Positions 23,988-26,738 of a stretch of DNA of 26,738 nucleotides are shown one piece after another. The position numbers and the translations under genes were made by a program. Position 1 is the stretch's first letter; each line of letters begins with the position of its first letter. The DNA is from a virus, in the IMG/VR virus record IMGVR_UViG_3300046747_000089, positions 1-26,738 of that record. One strand, written 5' to 3'. The notes under the pieces were generated by a model that worked only from the letters and a program-made list of their open reading frames with translations, made no database searches and was not told the DNA's origin.

Positions 23988-24794
23988 GTGATTAGTCCGC
24001 GGATAGGTTGCCGTACTGGAGAAAGGGTCAGCCCGGCCATTGGAGCGGGTGAGGACGAGCTTGGTAGCGGCGTGATTAGCGGCGTCACCAAGGACGCATC
24101 CAGTGGCAAGTACGTCCCGTCGAGCCTCACCGAGTGGAACGCGTTTATCGCAGCGACCGGTTTGACGCTCAGCGCGCCGACGTCCACCTGGCCGTTCCAA
24201 GAGCCGTCGGGTTCACCCGTCGACGTCATCTCGGCCATCAACCTGACGGCCGGCGGCACGGTGACCTATTCGAACCCGGTTCCGGGCTGGACTCGCAAGA
24301 GTTGCGACGTTGCGGCCGGCGGCACCAACCAGTTCACATCGACCTCCGCATCGCTGCCGGACGTCCTGACGACGAGCATGACGGTGCTGATGTACTGGCG
24401 CGCACCGACGGCGACGCCGGCCTCGCAGCAAACGGCGTTGTTTCTGGGGCCGCTCGCCAAGGGCGGCGCAACGTCCGTCACTAACACGCCTCAACACAAC
24501 TGGAACATCGGTGCTAACGCGTCACTCGGCGCTAGTCCAATCGGGCGCGTGATGCCCGTGGTGGCGCGCATCGACGTCACTAACAGCATCGGCCGTTGCT
24601 ACACCGACCAGGACAAGCTCGCGCCGCTGTGGGACCCGCCGACGACGGGAAAGCGCATCGGATTCGGCACCAACCCCAGCGCGGACGGCGGCTACCTCTA
24701 CGCGGCGATGTGGTCGGGGGCGGCGGCGGAAATCAGCGATGCCAACGTCAAGCGGCTTTTGCAGGCCCTCGGTTGGACGGTGCCTTGGTCATGA
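23988..24794 (+). CDS. LamG-like tail surface protein
   Basis: GTG 23988 follows directly on the previous stop, giving 268 residues. The first 26 residues ('MISPRIGCRTGERV', then 'AIGAGEDELG') closely match the start of the next protein. Then 'YVPSSLTEWNAFIAATGL' leads into a beta-rich domain of ~200 residues. The C-terminal 'GGYLYAAMWSGAAAEISDAN' with 'VKRLLQALGW' is the typical ending of LamG/concanavalin-type lectin domains. Such domains bind glycans, so host surface binding is likely. It overlaps the esterase gene by ATGA, suggesting the two are made together. Confidence 0.6.
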   Translation: MISPRIGCRTGERVSPAIGAGEDELGSGVISGVTKDASSGKYVPSSLTEWNAFIAATGLTLSAPTSTWPFQEPSGSPVDVISAINLTAGGTVTYSNPVPGWTRKSCDVAAGGTNQFTSTSASLPDVLTTSMTVLMYWRAPTATPASQQTALFLGPLAKGGATSVTNTPQHNWNIGANASLGASPIGRVMPVVARIDVTNSIGRCYTDQDKLAPLWDPPTTGKRIGFGTNPSADGGYLYAAMWSGAAAEISDANVKRLLQALGWTVPWS

Positions 24795-26317
24795 TTGGAC
24801 CGCGCGCGACCGCCAAGATTGGCGCAGCCCTCACCGCCGCCATCGGTTGTGGCGCGGACGAGCTTGGGCCATCGTCCGGCGCCAAGGTGAACCTGCTCGG
24901 CGTGCAGGCCGGCCAGTCGAATGACGGTGGCTTGTGCATCTCGACGAACGTCGACAACTATCCGGGATTCACCACGCCCTACGGGCCTGTCTCGATCCGG
25001 CGTCAGGGCGCGACGCTCGCCGACCCGCCCTCGTGGGTCACGGAAGGTCCGGTCTCGCTACAGCCACGAACCATCGGTGTCAACGGGACCACCTACGCCG
25101 CTGGTACCTGTGGCTTCGAGGTGTCGATGGGCCGAACCATCGACCAAGCAGGCGGCGTCAATCTCTACATCGCCCAGCTGTTCATCGATGGCAGCGGCCT
25201 CGAGAATCACTGGCTTAACCCGAGCTATCCGACCGTCGGCACGAAGCTGCAACAGCAGTTCAAGGACTACATCACGGCCAGGCTCGCCGACGTTCCGGGC
25301 ATGACGCTTGGCTACATCATGTGGAACCAGGGCGAAGCCGATGCAGGCGAGGCGCCCGATGCCACGGATTACTACAACAATCTGGTCACGTTCGTCGGTG
25401 ACCTGAGAACGACGTTCCCCGGCAACTGGTGGTTCTTGATGAACCGCCTCAGCAAGCGGGCCACCGGCGGGCAGCTCATCAACGTGCGCGCGGCAGAAGA
25501 GGACTTCGCGGCCAACCCCGCCAACAAGGCTGCATGGGTTGGGCTCGACGACCTCGCACTCCGAGATACCGCGCACTTTATCGACGACGGCTACCCAACC
25601 GGCGGCACCCGGCTCGGCCTAAAGATCGTCGACCTGCGCGCCGGCACAACCTCACTCGCCCCGACTTACATCACCGGCGGCGTTCCGGTTGTAGCAGCCT
25701 CGGGCGCCGGTATCGCCAACATCCCGTTCATCACGAACTACGCGACAAACGACCGTGCGCTCCTGTTCGTGTCCGGCATCGGAAACACGCCCTACGCCGC
25801 GCCAGCAGGATGGAGCGAGGTTGCCAACTCTCCGCAGCATGACGGCGCCAGTGGCCTGAACGCCCGCATCCACTGCTTCACCAAGGTGCTGACGGCGGGC
25901 GCAGAGTCCGCGCCGACCGTCGCTGACGTTGCGGGCGATGACGCCAAGCTCGGGACCATCGTCATCATCCGCGGCACTGGTGCTGCGGCACCCACCATCG
26001 ACATCACGGCGGGTGCTACGGCTGCCGCGTCTACCTCGCTGTCACTGCCATCAGTCACCACGACGGCTGATAACTGTCTCATCGTGCAAGCCACGGCCAT
26101 CCACAACGACATTGGAACATGGCAGTTCGATGCGTACGCCAATGCGGGCCTGTCGAGCCTCGTCGAGCAGTACGACTTCAACACGACCACGGGCACCGGC
26201 GCCGGCCTGGGCATCGTCACCGGAATCAAGGTCGCCCACGGCGCCATTGGCAATACGACCGGAACCATCGCGGCATCCACCACGCAGGCGATGTTGACGA
26301 TTGCGCTGAGGCTCTAA
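24791..26317 (+). CDS. SGNH/sialate-O-acetylesterase-like tailspike
   Basis: ATG 24791 in an ATGA overlap gives 508 residues. After an N-terminal motif shared with the protein upstream (residues 1-26), an SGNH-hydrolase domain spans about 33-285. The nucleophile block is 'GVQAGQSND' with Ser43. Block III-like is 'YIMWNQGEADAG' (178-186), and the Asp/His block is 'LALRDTAHFIDDGY' with Asp259 and His262. This pattern fits the carbohydrate esterase/SASA family, which removes acetyl groups from sugars. The C-terminal ~220 residues ('PAGWSEVANSPQHDGASG' and later 'TIVIIRGTG') are a beta-sandwich also common in phage surface proteins. Trimming of acetylated O-antigen, capsule or exopolysaccharide at adsorption is inferred. 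A sugar-binding C-domain with other roles is possible. Confidence 0.78.
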   Translation: MIGPRATAKIGAALTAAIGCGADELGPSSGAKVNLLGVQAGQSNDGGLCISTNVDNYPGFTTPYGPVSIRRQGATLADPPSWVTEGPVSLQPRTIGVNGTTYAAGTCGFEVSMGRTIDQAGGVNLYIAQLFIDGSGLENHWLNPSYPTVGTKLQQQFKDYITARLADVPGMTLGYIMWNQGEADAGEAPDATDYYNNLVTFVGDLRTTFPGNWWFLMNRLSKRATGGQLINVRAAEEDFAANPANKAAWVGLDDLALRDTAHFIDDGYPTGGTRLGLKIVDLRAGTTSLAPTYITGGVPVVAASGAGIANIPFITNYATNDRALLFVSGIGNTPYAAPAGWSEVANSPQHDGASGLNARIHCFTKVLTAGAESAPTVADVAGDDAKLGTIVIIRGTGAAAPTIDITAGATAAASTSLSLPSVTTTADNCLIVQATAIHNDIGTWQFDAYANAGLSSLVEQYDFNTTTGTGAGLGIVTGIKVAHGAIGNTTGTIAASTTQAMLTIALRL

Positions 26318-26640
26318 TGGACCTCGAGCTCGCAAAGCTAATCGGCACTGGTGGGGTAGCAGCCTCGTTGCTGTTCCTCATCTACCTGGTGGGCAATCGG
26401 CTAGTCGTGGCGATTCGCGAGCTGGTCAGCATCATCCGCGAACACACGACCAAGGACCTCGAGCACCACGCCCAGGTGAAGACCGAACTGGTAGCGATGC
26501 GCACGGAGATGAAGCAGGCGCTCGATATCAAGGGTGTGGTCCAGGAAGCGGTAGACGAGGTCAGCGGGGTCCATGAGACAGCAGGTGAGTGGCACCCCAA
26601 AACTCCACCGTATGGCGTGAGGCGCAGACGTGGAATCTGA
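26317..26640 (+). CDS. Holin-like small membrane protein
   Basis: ATG 26317 shares one base with the esterase stop, giving 107 residues. One membrane segment lies at about 11-33 ('GTGGVAASLLFLIYLVGNRL'), followed by a charged helix with coiled-coil spacing ('IREHTTKDLEHHAQVKTELV') and a basic tail ('GVRRRRGI'). Phage genes at this point, after tail proteins, often encode holins or spanin-like lysis proteins, and a single N-terminal membrane segment plus helix fits. A structural membrane-associated protein is possible. Confidence 0.5.
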   Translation: MDLELAKLIGTGGVAASLLFLIYLVGNRLVVAIRELVSIIREHTTKDLEHHAQVKTELVAMRTEMKQALDIKGVVQEAVDEVSGVHETAGEWHPKTPPYGVRRRRGI

Positions 26641-26738
26641 CGACGACATCACGCCGCTCGAGGTCATCCGGCCGGAACCAAAGCCGCCCATGGAAGGCCC
26701 CGAGACGTTCCGTGACCACATCCTCCACAAGCTGTCAG
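26630..26738 (+). CDS. Partial gene start, unknown protein
   Basis: GTG 26630, with a TGAGG site about seven bases upstream, opens a frame that runs to the window end. About 36 residues are visible, acidic first ('MESDDDITPLEVIRPEP') and then 'FRDHILHKLS'. It overlaps the previous gene by 11 bases. No function can be proposed from this fragment. Confidence 0.5.
   Translation, partial: MESDDDITPLEVIRPEPKPPMEGPETFRDHILHKLS

Noticed and set aside
1-26738. CRISPR arrays, insertion sequences, integrase, rRNA or strong intrinsic terminators
   Set aside because: No spaced direct repeats, no transposase or recombinase motifs, no rRNA sequence, and no GC hairpin followed by a T run was found on reading both strands.

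Overview
The window is a stretch of a GC-rich tailed bacteriophage (Caudoviricetes), most likely with a short, podovirus-like tail. All supportable genes lie on the + strand. They are packed end to end with many 1-11 bp overlaps, and no stretch over 300 bases lacks a gene. The gene order is classic: replication genes, small and large terminase, portal, scaffold, major capsid protein, connector/adaptor, fibre, large tail-nozzle protein, three large Ala/Gln/Gly-rich virion (ejection-type) proteins, receptor-binding/enzymatic tail proteins, then a holin-like membrane protein. There is no tape-measure, tail-tube or sheath gene between the nozzle-like and ejection-type genes, which argues for a short tail. 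The host cannot be named from the sequence; the high GC and GC-ending codons only suggest a GC-rich bacterium. No integrase, repressor or other lysogeny gene is visible.

Region by region. 1-1110 holds small early-type genes, including a Cys-rich exported protein. 1110-2371 is a replication module: a replisome-organiser-like protein whose own gene contains a cluster of CGTTACG-type repeats followed by a purine-rich tract (a candidate lambda-like origin), then a small zinc-ribbon-like protein. 2378-2449 is a tRNA-Asn(GUU). 2484-6223 is a packaging and accessory block: small terminase, GNAT-like protein, GroES-like co-chaperonin, several small unknowns, and a large terminase with an unusual start. 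6227-11906 makes the head: portal, scaffold, major capsid protein, and two virion-type proteins that may decorate it. 11917-17666 makes the connector, fibre and nozzle. 17686-23514 encodes internal or ejection-type proteins, one ending in an S74-type intramolecular chaperone domain. 23517-26317 encodes surface proteins, including a LamG-like protein and a SGNH/sialate-O-acetylesterase-like tailspike that share a short N-terminal motif. 26317 onward starts a probable lysis module cut by the window end.

How the genes would work together: the replication protein is proposed to bind repeats inside its own gene. The GroES-like protein could adapt the host chaperonin to phage capsid folding, as T4 gp31 does. 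The terminase fills heads through the portal. The adaptor, nozzle and fibres complete the tail, the ejection-type proteins leave with the DNA, and the esterase probably trims acetyl groups from host surface glycans. All functional calls come from reading motifs by eye; no database search was run.
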